This document shows positions 54,712-64,000 of a stretch of 64,000 nucleotides of DNA, in pieces (the stretch's first letter is position 1; the number at the start of each line of letters is the position of its first letter). The notes under the pieces were generated by a model. The model did not search any database. It saw nothing but the letters and a program-made list of their open reading frames with translations, and was not told the origin of the DNA. Origin of the DNA: Siphonodentalium dalli (Eukaryota; Mollusca; Scaphopoda; Gadilida; Siphonodentaliidae); the NCBI GenBank assembly GCA_032622095.1, contig CP136066.1:181758716-181822715 (forward strand). The letters are read 5' to 3'. Both the position numbers and the translations under genes were made by a program.

Positions 54712-55230
54712 AGATCATGACATGAGCATCTACTCTTGCTAACGCCCGCAACCCATAGAGATCTTATTCCACCAGTACAAAACCTTGGAACTTTTTTTAA
54801 TTTTGACAGGGAACCTTATAAAGTCGAAAAAATAACACGGGGATTATTTTTCTTAGTTATGATCTGTTCCTTAACGATTTACTTCACTGTATGTGAAGGT
54901 CCCAACTCGATTTTTTCACGATTTACGTGCATTTGTGAGCGATTTTGCTTTGCGTCGCTTACAATTATGGAATTTCTCCTCTGTAATTAATTCAATGTTT
55001 ATTGCGATATCGGCTCACATAAGTCAGATAAAAGCATACAGTTTTGAGTTGGAACATTCACCTACAATGTATAGTGCATTATTAAGGAACAGATAATAAC
55101 TAAGAAATATGTTGACCGCGTTATGTTTTCGACTTTATAAGGTACCCTGTCAAAACTTTAAAAAGTTCCAAGTCTTTGTACTGGTGGAATATGATCTCTA
55201 CGGGCGTTAGATGTTCATGGCATGATCTAG
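54712..55230. repeat. Foldback element, arms of about 150 bp
   Basis: TAGATCATGACATGAGCATC...CTAACGCCCG at the left is mirrored by CGGGCGTTAGATGTTCATGG...GATCTA at the right, and CCACCAGTACAAAACCTTGG is mirrored by CCAAGTCTTTGTACTGGTGG. The same arms occur in degenerate form at 7714-8757. Confidence 0.8.
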
Positions 55231-55335
55231 AACTCGTGAGGCTACATTTTCGGACAAACGAGTAAAACCACTCCTATATATACCGACATAACTTTATAAA
55301 GCTTTATAAAGAATGGCATCATCAATATAACACAC

Positions 55336-55636
55336 ATATAATACACTAGCTGATGTGCCCGACTTCATCCGGGCTATTTAGGGATTTGTTTGTGATCGCC
55401 TCCGTCTGGGCAGAATATACACAGAAACATGCTATATGACGTATATGAGCGAGGTCAAAGTCAAGGACACGGTCGCACGTGAGATTGGACCCCCCCCCCC
55501 CCCTTATTGTTCCAGGGATCAAAGTAGGCCTACATACGAAATATGAGTCTGACCGGTCGAGCAGTTTTCGAGTCTATAACAAGCATACATACAGACAAAC
55601 ACACAGACAGAAGTTCCAAAATTTACAATAGATTAT
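55336..55636 (+). repeat. Family J, compact copy
   Basis: CTAGCTGATGTGCCCGACTT at the start, CCGGTCGAGCAGTTTTCGAG near the end, then a tail of ACATACAGACAAACACACAG. A C run (55490-55503) lies inside. Confidence 0.75.
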
Positions 55637-55894
55637 GCCTATAGCTGCGTTCTAGGGTAGCATCATATCAGCTCAAATTCACTAATTACACATGTTCAAT
55701 GTCGCACTACCCAGCCCTTTATACACTGTATTATTTAAATATGCAATTAAATGTATTTTACTCTCTGCTTTTGGTGATGATAGAAGAAAAAATATTGAAT
55801 TGATTTAAATTGAGATTTAGTTGTTGTCACATCCTCGAAATAGTTCAGAAAACTGCGACCTCTGAATATGGCGTATCTCTTCCCTGAAGATTCT

Positions 55895-57020
55895 GCATAT
55901 ATTATGAGCCAGCCTGTTCTCGTGGAAATAAGCTCATAGTGAATTTATTGCATGGGACTGAAATAACCTCATATTGATATTATTTAGATGTGAAATAAGC
56001 CATATATGGACCTAAACGTTGAACGAAATATAAATTCCGTATGTATACTTATTTCAATTAAAATAAGTTCTTATCGGCTTGGCATTATTTGATCCACTTA
56101 TTCTACTTTCTGCGGCGTTTAATGAAGCTAAATCGACTTACCAGATTATGCTCTTTATAATGTGTTTTCATTGTGGTCCGCGCCATAAAATGGAATAACG
56201 GATATGAGTCCACTATATATGGGCCTATTTCAGAATCAAATAAGTCCAACGTAAGTGTATATCTAGGTCCAATATGTACCTACTTTCACGAGGATATGCT
56301 GGTCTGGGAACCAAATATCAAATTTGACACTGAGGTTCCAGTTAACAGCAGCATCGGTCACCACTCATCAGACATTCATTTTTCTCCTCATTTTCTTTCA
56401 TACAATTAAAGCCACTTGGCGTTTTGAAGTCCAACTTATGCTCGCGTTTGGTACAATGCGGTCCGGTTCCAGGAATGTGTCTACTTTGATCGTAACTTTG
56501 TGTTTTAAACACTCTCTAATTCAAACAGATGTGCCATCGCATGTTTTTGTGTATATTGTGAGAATTAGAATGCAAACATGTTTACTAAACGAGCTGTACA
56601 TATAAAACATTATGTTGTTGTTGAACGTGCTAACTGAGGAGAGAAATTAGAACATCTTTAGTTTGTTGTTGAACTGACAATGTACAAAGGCCATGTCAAA
56701 TACCAACATATTCTCGTGCAAATACGCACATAATCTACCTATAATGTGCAAAAATGTTCATATTTGGATTATTAGGTTCTGAAATAAGCAGATACTGGAC
56801 ACATATCCGTTATTCCACTTTATTCCGCGGGCGACAGTGAAAATACATTTTAGAGAGCGTACATTTGAGGTAGTTTATTTGTGTTATTGTCCGTACATAC
56901 TGAACATATAATGAAGTCATTGTGAGTCGATAATGTGACTCAAAATGAGGCGATTCTAAGTAGATTATCGACCTAAAATTGATATTATTATAAGCAGATA
57001 ATGTGCGTGGTTTCGAGGGA
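55895..57020. repeat. Repeat family L, copies 3 and 4
   Basis: 55895-56300 and 56700-57020 repeat AAATAAGTTC, AGGTCCAATATG and CTAAGTAGATTATCGACC phrases known from 25650-26060, 966-1512 and 26671-27190. The sequence between shows no exon. Confidence 0.5.
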
Positions 57021-57380
57021 ACAACATGCTGCAAATACGGCGTCTATGCAAATTTATACATACCATTTTAAGAGGTTCGACGAAAATCCGCCTGGTTGAC
57101 ATATACCATCTGAACTATTTATTTATTGATGCGTATGAAACCTTGAATGAATACATGTGCTATCCTAATCATAATTACACGATCTCCAATGCCGCCATAC
57201 ATGTGCATATTCTGTATACTTGTTGTATGTAAGTTATGTTAATTTCCATGCGCATTACATGTGTCATGAGAATAAATCATTGCATTAAAAGTTGAATGCA
57301 GTTAATACATTGCTGTCAATTTGTTCAGTCCTATCTATGCTACATATTTTCGTTTGTATTAGTCAGTACAATGGTTAATA
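57021..57380. other. Intron sequence; nothing recognised
   Basis: AT-rich, no supported feature. Confidence 0.3.
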
Positions 57381-57813
57381 ATATGTGACCCGCCATATCA
57401 AATCCAGTCGTAAGTCGGGATTTTTTTTACCCTGTGCCAATCCATTCTCTTATATATACGAGTCGACCATAGGTCGCCTCGCATATATAAGAGAATGCAT
57501 TGGCCTAACAATTTTTTACAATTTTAATAATTTTTTCTTGTATTCTTTAACAATTTTATAATTTCACCCATACAGAGCCCCAGACAAACATGAGCAGACG
57601 ACATTCTTCTATATGCTTCTATATATGTGTGGGGCTCCCTGCAGGGTAATGGATGTTTTTTATTTGATGTCCTAAAAATTGTAAGAAACATTTATTTTAA
57701 AAAAATGATAAAAAATTGTTAGGCCGATGCATTCTCTTATATAAGAGAATGCATTGGCACAGGGTAAAACAAATCCCGACTTACGACTGAATTTGATATG
57801 GCGTGTCACATAT
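57381..57813 (+). mobile_element. TA-flanked hairpin MITE, copy 3, right hairpin collapsed
   Basis: Same ends and same orientation as 8268-8725. The left hairpin is complete (about 57436-57504). The right one has lost its central part and reads GATGCATTCTCTTATATAAG followed by AGAATGCATTGGCAC, a shorter perfect palindrome. Confidence 0.88.
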
Positions 57814-59034
57814 ACAGACTCAACTATATTCTTATTATATTATTGTCTGCCATCAGCATTGGAAAAACATTTTTAGAGTTGGACCCTTAAATGACATTCA
57901 TAAACAAATTAAATGTTAACACGCGGATATTTAACCATATAACTGTTCCGATTAGGGTGGATACACACATGCATGTAATTTCTGTATGTAAAATTCATGT
58001 ATTGTACATGGTCACACCAATCATTGATAGCATTAGTCGCCTGCGCGCAATCGGACAATTTCAACAGGCGAGACAAGTGAGCAGTTATAAGCCATTATCA
58101 AACTAACCGCTATCAAGACATTTCAGGCCAGTCAAAACCTTATTTCATGGATGCCGAAATGAGTAAATCCTGTCTGAAAAATGTTGCTGTTTTTCACGAG
58201 TTTTAATTCATTTTGAAAAGTGGATTTGAGTCCGTCGATTTTATACTTGATTTGTTTCTCGTCATTTCAGGGTCATCCAAAATAAAAATAAAATGTGCAG
58301 AATTTGAAGCTCTTTTAGGGCGATTGTGACACACGAGTGTTTAGTGTCCCATTAACAATCCGATATGGTGCCCTCATGCCTTGAATAACAGGCATTGGAA
58401 AATTAAGACAGACAATACCGGTTCGTTGAGATTCCTCGGATAGTTTCAGAGCGAGCTCATGTAATAACATTCAATTGGGATTTCCATGCAAATATCCATT
58501 ACAGCGCCAAAAATTAATGCAGGTACAGCTTTGAAAGTAAAAAGAGTGACACACCCACCCCCCCCCCCCCCCCCCCCCAATGTCACCCAGAATTTACATG
58601 ACGGTATATGTTTCTCAAATCAAAGGTTGAACAAGTTCATAACTGTCACAATTTTAGCTTGTACACGCTTGAATTATAACATTTTGGACCATAATCCATG
58701 ATTGGGGGATTGGGCTGGTTCTCGAAAGCTTCGAATAACTAAGGGATTTAGTTGAATGTATCAGCCGGGATTATCTGGGAATGAATGTACAATATGTTTA
58801 ACATAAATATTCCATAGTTGTAAATTTATTTCGCGTATACATATATAACATAAGAGAGGGGTCAGGACTCAGGGTGCTGCATGTCCCCACCCCACCTCTC
58901 GGGAAATGGTCAGTCCGGTGGCTTCCGGGATAATATAGCCCCCCCCCCCCCCCATGTTGGGGAGCATAGTCCCTGTGTTGGGGAAATCATGTGTCCATCA
59001 CTGGTATAAAAATCAAGAGAAGACTGACAATGAT
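57814..59034. other. Intron sequence with poly(C) runs
   Basis: C runs lie at 58559-58578 and 58940-58954. No exon or repeat family was recognised. Confidence 0.35.
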
Positions 59035-59536
59035 TTAAAGGCACGTGCGGCCTTTGTTGTCGAAAATATTAATATGTGTTCCAATCACCGTAAACAGAAA
59101 AAACATTAAAAGCATACAGTTTCGTTCTTATATACCATGACCATCGCGTAAACAGCATGTTATCATCAAGACCTACTATATTTTACCTAAGCAAGAGTAT
59201 GATTGTGTCACAGAAGACAGCAGAATGCTACTGGCTAATCACACACAAATGGCATAAACGCTCTTTATTAATTCCATATCAGGAATTCACCAACAAAGAA
59301 CGCTCTTTATGTTTACCATCATAATATAAACAAACACCAGGAAAGTAACTTTTTATGCTGTTGTTTACATAACAATGGTCAAACATATGTCAATAGCACA
59401 CAGTTTATGCGATATTTCTTATTTGTATACGGACAAAGTCTGTCTACATTTTGATGTTCTTTCTGTTTGTGGCGGTTTTTGACGGGTGGAAATATTTTCA
59501 CAGGATACCCACCGCCAAGGCCAACCGTATCTTTAA
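59035..59536 (-). mobile_element. TTAA-flanked MITE family F, copy 2
   Basis: TTAA (59035-59038), then AGGCACGTGCGGCC, ending CCAACCGTATCT and TTAA (59533-59536). The inner length is 494 bp, as in copy 1. Reading frames at 59451-59844 overlap its end and are not considered genes. Confidence 0.9.
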
Positions 59537-60447
59537 ACAGAAAGTCCATCATTTGGGTTATCGTGCGAACAATTATTTTAAGCGGCCTGACGACTTCGTT
59601 CAGTCAACGGCTCTCTGTGCGTTCAAAGCTTGGCTCACTGTGGTCAAACATAGCCGCAATGATTGGGTTGTCAGCGGACACATATTACATGGTCTGTATG
59701 ATTCACGTAGAACGACAAATACACGACATTCACAGAGATTACATGCATGTGTGTATCCACCATAAAGAGAAACATTTTCCTCACTATATCTCCGCGTGCA
59801 TATTAGCAATTTCAACAATTTTATATTCGCCATGCAATGAATAGGTTATGCGTTTCCATTGCCAACATTACAGCATATAGATCCTGCTGCATTTCAACCC
59901 AATCCAATGAATTTTATATTTATATTGACAATCATTGCAGTTGGTGCTAGGGAACGCTCATTGATTGAATAATGTGTTACATGCGGATGCTTAGTTATTG
60001 ATGAAATTATTCAAACAAAGTGTTCGATCATCCAGATGTATCCATTAAATAGTGCACAATGATGTCAAACTCAATGCAGGAGGACGTTTCCGCACACGAA
60101 ACCATCGACCACCGTTAAGCAGGGCTTTGCATATACACACCAATAAATGCAATATGCAAACAACGCAATGCACAATAAAACAAAATTAGTAAATAATTGC
60201 TTATGAACATGGCATGTCTCTATAGCTACATGTGTTTTATTGTATGATGGCATGCATATTATTCATTCAGAATATCTAAATGATATCAGAATTATATTTA
60301 TCAAGTCGTATTACGTCAGAAGACCAAATTTTCTTGAACTACAACAAGAAAAATTTTACCTCCCGCAATAATCGCGCGATCAGAAACCTTTCACTATATG
60401 TATATAAAGAAAGCACTATAAATTGTTATGCGCTCATGAGGCTATGA
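59537..60447. other. Intron sequence; nothing recognised
   Basis: The frame running out of the MITE (VSGHILHGLYDSRRTTN) shows no domain. Confidence 0.3.
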
Positions 60448-60952
60448 TTAAAGGCACGTGCGGCCTTAATTGTCGAAAATATTCATATTTGTTCCAAACA
60501 CCGTAAACAGAAAAACATTAAAACGCATACAGTTCCGTTCATATATACCATGACCATCGCGTAAACAGCATGTTATCATAAAGACCTACTATATTTTACC
60601 TAAGCAAGAGCCTGTTTGTGTTACAGAAGACAGCACAATGCTACTGGCTAATCACACACAAATGGCATAAACGCTCTTTATTAGTTCCATATCAGGTATA
60701 TATTCACCAACAAAAAAGCTCTTTGTGTTTACCATCATAATATAAACAAACACCAGAAAAGTAACTTTTTATGCTTTTGTTTACATAACAATGGTCAAAC
60801 AAATGACAATAACATACTGTTTATGCGATATTTCTTATTTGTATACGGACAAAGTCTATCTACATTTTGATGTTCTTTCTGTTTGTGGCGGTTTTTGACG
60901 GGTGGAGATATTTTCACAGGATACCCACCGCCAAGGCAAACCGTGTCTTTAA
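60448..60952 (-). mobile_element. TTAA-flanked MITE family F, copy 3
   Basis: TTAA (60448-60451), AGGCACGTGCGGCC at the left, GCAAACCGTGTCT and TTAA (60949-60952) at the right. Inner length 497 bp. It lies 0.9 kb from copy 2 in the same orientation. Confidence 0.9.
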
Positions 60953-61390
60953 CGCACCACGAGATATCCATGTATATGAAAATACCTAATATGGTCTGGT
61001 TAAAACAGTAATTAACCCATACAATACCACGACCCACTTACTTTAAACACATAACGACCCTCAATCCAGAGCATGCACATAGTATACACTCATAACTGCA
61101 ATATTTAGTGTGTGTATTTTGTATATGTATATATGTCACCTCACATACCCATTTATACATTATATACCCATGTATTATGTCTGTTATGTCAAATGCGACG
61201 AAAGTTGTAATAAAATCTGGGTGTATCTCCCATGCAACATGAGTCGTTGAAAAGATCAATGACTGGCGCGCTCTGGCATAGAGATTACAATGATGTAAGT
61301 TCCAATATTAGTTTTTTTTTATCTTTTATTATCAATAACAGACATAGTTAAATGTACTCAATCCGATTCGATGGTTCCCATATCATCAGA

Positions 61391-61419
61391 TTCCAACAAC
61401 AACAACAACAACAACAAAA
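61391..61419. repeat. (CAA)n microsatellite
   Basis: Eight to nine CAA units at the left edge of the foldback element. Confidence 0.9.
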
Positions 61420-61422
61420 TTT

Positions 61423-63140
61423 GAAATTCCGTTTCAGTTATCAGAATCGATTAATTGCCCAAAAATAATGCTAACCACAGTAAAATACAGTATAAAGTTG
61501 CCCAAAACCTGTTATTTATCAACATTTTATTCAACGAAATTTTGCCGGTTTGTCAAATATCTCAGTGACACAAAAAAGCCACTTTATTTTAGAGTTATCC
61601 ATCTTCATCCGCAATTTGGTCCGGGATCGTCTTTTTACTGGGCCACTGAATGAATCGGTGGTAAAAAATTATAAATTTTAAAAATCGATATCTGATCACT
61701 CTGAGCTTTGATGGATGGGTTCCTCGACTCAAATCAAATATTTTTACCCCTCCCCCGAAGCCATGGAAATAGTAATTTGCGAGCGTTAATTCGGATTATA
61801 TATCTATAATATATACAAAAAGCACAAACAGAATATATGTGTATCATTTGACTAAGTGCCTCTCACAATTCATGCTATTTTACAGGCAGATATCGATAGC
61901 ATCGCTACTATAGTGGGACTACATAGTTGTTACTTCTCATGTTGTTAGCTGTGGTACAGATGTATTTTATAAGCATTTTTGCATTCGGTTGCTGGTGCAT
62001 TGTACATTTCTAGACCGAAATGCCCGCAAGGGAAGCCTGGCACATTTGCGAGGGTATGGAAGTAACCTTTGTGTCAGATGTTAGCTTCCACGTTGGCCGT
62101 AAATAGTTTATACATATAAATAAAAAATCAGCTACAACAACTATTGTTAAACAGACATGGACAATTCGGACCTCCAAATTATTTTGTCTCCGTAATTTGG
62201 AGGGACGGATACGATAAGTCGATAAATATACGAACTATTGATATACCGGCTTCATATGCTCCGAAAAAACACTTGCCAAAGTCACAGTCATTTTTTAGCA
62301 GTTTTCAACTTTTCGCCAGAAGTCAGATAAACGCTCTTTATTGCTTCCATATCAGGAATAGACTACCACGGAACGCTCTTTTCTGTTCCATGTAGCGCTA
62401 ATGCATGGCTATTTTGTGTTTGGGTCTTTTGTGTTTGGGACCCAAACACCGTATTCACAGTTGTATTTGTCATTACTTCAATGCGTCTTTTTGGGTTACA
62501 TTATGCTCGTAGAAAGGTAGTTCAGATATTTATCGACCTATTTCGATACTGAGAAAAATTCAAAAGCCAATAATATTATGTGTATTTTTGAGCGCAAACC
62601 GCCACGTGGCTTTAAGTTAAAAATAAACAATTCGCTTTGATACCACGGGGTTGAAATTTAACTAACACTATGTCCATCTGTACATACATACAGATATACA
62701 TGTAAGAAAGTATATACAACCAAAGTGATGTGTTAGCGCTAGTCCCCCTTTAACCCACGTCTGTTGCTAGCAGTTTTAAATTAAAGATGCATAATCCTAT
62801 TAAGCGCCACTCAATAACTATTTATTTGGATTCGTGGGTAACAAATATTTGATTCGAGTCGAGGAACCCACCTATCAAAGCTCAGAGTTATTAGATATCG
62901 ATTTTTGAAATCTATTATTTTTAACCATCGAGAATTAATAGTGGCCCAGTAAAAAGTCGATGAGCCGACGGTCTCGGACCAAATTGCGGATGAAGATGAA
63001 TAACTCTTTAATCAAGAGGCTTTCTGTTGATAATAAGGCAAAATTTCGTCGAACAACATGTTGATAAATATAGTTGACAGTGGTTAGCATTATTTTTTGG
63101 GCAATTAATCGATTCTGATAACTGAAGCGGAATTTCTAAA
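61423..63140. mobile_element. Foldback element, 1.7 kb, with arms of about 380 bp
   Basis: GAAATTCCGTTTCAGTTATC and CAGAATCGATTAATTGCCCA at the left are mirrored at the right by GGGCAATTAATCGATTCTGA and TAACTGAAGCGGAATTTC. The arms contain the family K sequence. Between them lies family G (62140-62640). No coding frame survives. Confidence 0.82.
62140..62640 (+). repeat. Repeat family G, copy 2
   Basis: Inverse of 14396-14895: CCGTATTCACAGTTGTATTT, AATGCGTCTTTTTGGGTTAC, and TTTATCGACCTATTTCGATA are shared. Confidence 0.75.
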
Positions 63141-63149
63141 AAATCGAGA

Positions 63150-63310
63150 TGTAAATATTTACAGTTAAGCGTAGTTCAGACGGTGATATCTATGGAATGG
63201 TATGGTCGATTTCTTTGAGATTTTCGGCGATGTTAGTACAATGCTACATTCCAACAGTTGGCATAGCGCATGAGTACTAACTTATCAGTTTCACGAACCC
63301 GAACAAGTCC
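63150..63310 (-). repeat. Repeat family E, copy 3
   Basis: GTAAATATTTACAGTTAAGC, GGTCGATTTCTTTGAGATTT and GTTGGCATAGCGC match 43130-43255. Confidence 0.7.
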
Positions 63311-63643
63311 ATAATATGTCTTTAATCAAAGTTGATCAATTTGTGGTGTTATAATTCTTTACAAATCTCCGTTATTTCGTCAAAGTACAATCTATATAGA
63401 GTCACCAACCTTCCAATTAACTCAGGATACTTATTTTGAAATGTAATCCTAACTTCGCGTGTCACTTGTTACTGCGTTTGAATATCAATCGCTATCTAAT
63501 CGTGGACGTAAATTAAGTATATTTCGCTATCTAACCGTGTGCGTTTTGGGTGCCGGTTTTATCTCGGCTGACTTTGTCAAAAGAAAAACGTGATATATTG
63601 TACCGCATTCGGCATTCCAGGTTATGAATGTCCTTATTTGCAG

Positions 63644-63800
63644 TTCTCCACATTGTGGGTGGTGGGTACCTGTATGTGAAGACAAAGGGCAACAGGGATA
63701 AGGCTCAGACATGCTGTGAAGATTACGGTATGGAGCTGATGTCAGGGGTCGCTCAGTCACAAAGATACGCCGACCTCGCTCATTACCTGGATACGTTTGA
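63644..63800 (+). CDS. C-type-lectin-like exon; gene continues beyond the window
   Basis: The acceptor TGTCCTTATTTGCAG and donor TTTGA/GTGAGT bound 157 nt, phase 1 in and phase 2 out. The translation runs LHIVGGGYLYVKTKGNRDKA, QTCCEDYGMELMSG, then VAQSQRYADLAHYLDTF. The order Tyr...Lys-x-Ala...Cys...Tyr-Gly-x-x-Leu followed by a helix with regular Leu matches the first third of a C-type lectin domain, including the first conserved Cys. Ligand-contact motifs (EPN/QPD, WND) would lie in later exons that are not in the window. Phase and orientation fit the signal exon at 53187-53229. Probably a secreted carbohydrate- or microbe-binding protein. Confidence 0.6.
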
Positions 63801-64000
63801 GTGAGTATTAAATACAATAAACACAAATCTGGCAAACTGTTTGATGTCGGAAGGGGAGATCCTTCCGACCATCCGGGGCCAGCCCCTTCCCACCCTAAAT
63901 ACCATTTCATGTTTAATATGTCATGATATACGTCTATGTGCATATATGATGCTGGCAGGTCCTGTGAGTTTCAGTATATCAAGCTAGCTGGCCATTTTTT

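Noticed and set aside
59451-59844. Two overlapping + frames at the end of a MITE
   Set aside because: They begin inside the family F element and run out by chance. The same element end gives short frames at 37868-38153 and 60795-61037.
63527-63943. 138-residue minus-strand frame
   Set aside because: It is the antisense of the C-type-lectin-like exon, which has splice sites and a domain pattern on the + strand.

Overview
This is a stretch of animal nuclear DNA, AT-rich and crowded with repeats. It has no bacterial features such as operons or Shine-Dalgarno sites. The evidence for an animal genome is spliced exons with GT/AG junctions, a UDP-glycosyltransferase with an ER membrane anchor, an NRF1-type DNA-binding domain, LINE and KDZ transposase remnants, and many short inverted-repeat elements (MITEs). 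The glycosyltransferase has an HCG variant of its signature motif, which I associate from memory with molluscan and related families. Together with the KDZ remnant and a C-type-lectin-like exon, this suggests a marine lophotrochozoan, possibly a mollusc. That placement is inference.

Genes, left to right. (1) An intronless NRF1-like DNA-binding protein on + (3783-4418), beside a broken KDZ transposase tail on - (3303-3731). (2) A single-exon UDP-glycosyltransferase on + (9668-11194), whose acceptor-side catalytic His and Asp both appear to be replaced. (3) A weak candidate exon on - (11796-12074). (4) A gene on - assembled here from phase-matched exons between 38769 and 16463, including exons of only 45, 48 and 57 nt and a serine-rich terminal exon. 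It resembles no family I know. (5) A + gene that starts at 53187 with a short signal-peptide-like exon and continues at 63644-63800 with a C-type-lectin-like exon. It runs off the right edge.

The remainder is mostly repeats. Two MITE families (TA-flanked and TTAA-flanked) carry the same pair of 69-bp hairpins. A third family, also TTAA-flanked, has three full-length copies of 494-497 bp. There are also two larger inverted-repeat elements (23909-25576 and 31579-32385), several foldback elements, a series of long palindromes unrelated to one another, several older repeat families present in 2-4 copies, and LINE tails.

The largest repeat is a 4.3-kb minisatellite of 28/29-bp units (47612-51974) containing a 1044-bp higher-order tandem duplication. 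Just beyond it lies a duplicated block with a cAMP-response-like TGACGTCA and a TATA-like motif. The second copy of this block sits directly upstream of the lectin gene. The genes show no sign of acting in one pathway.
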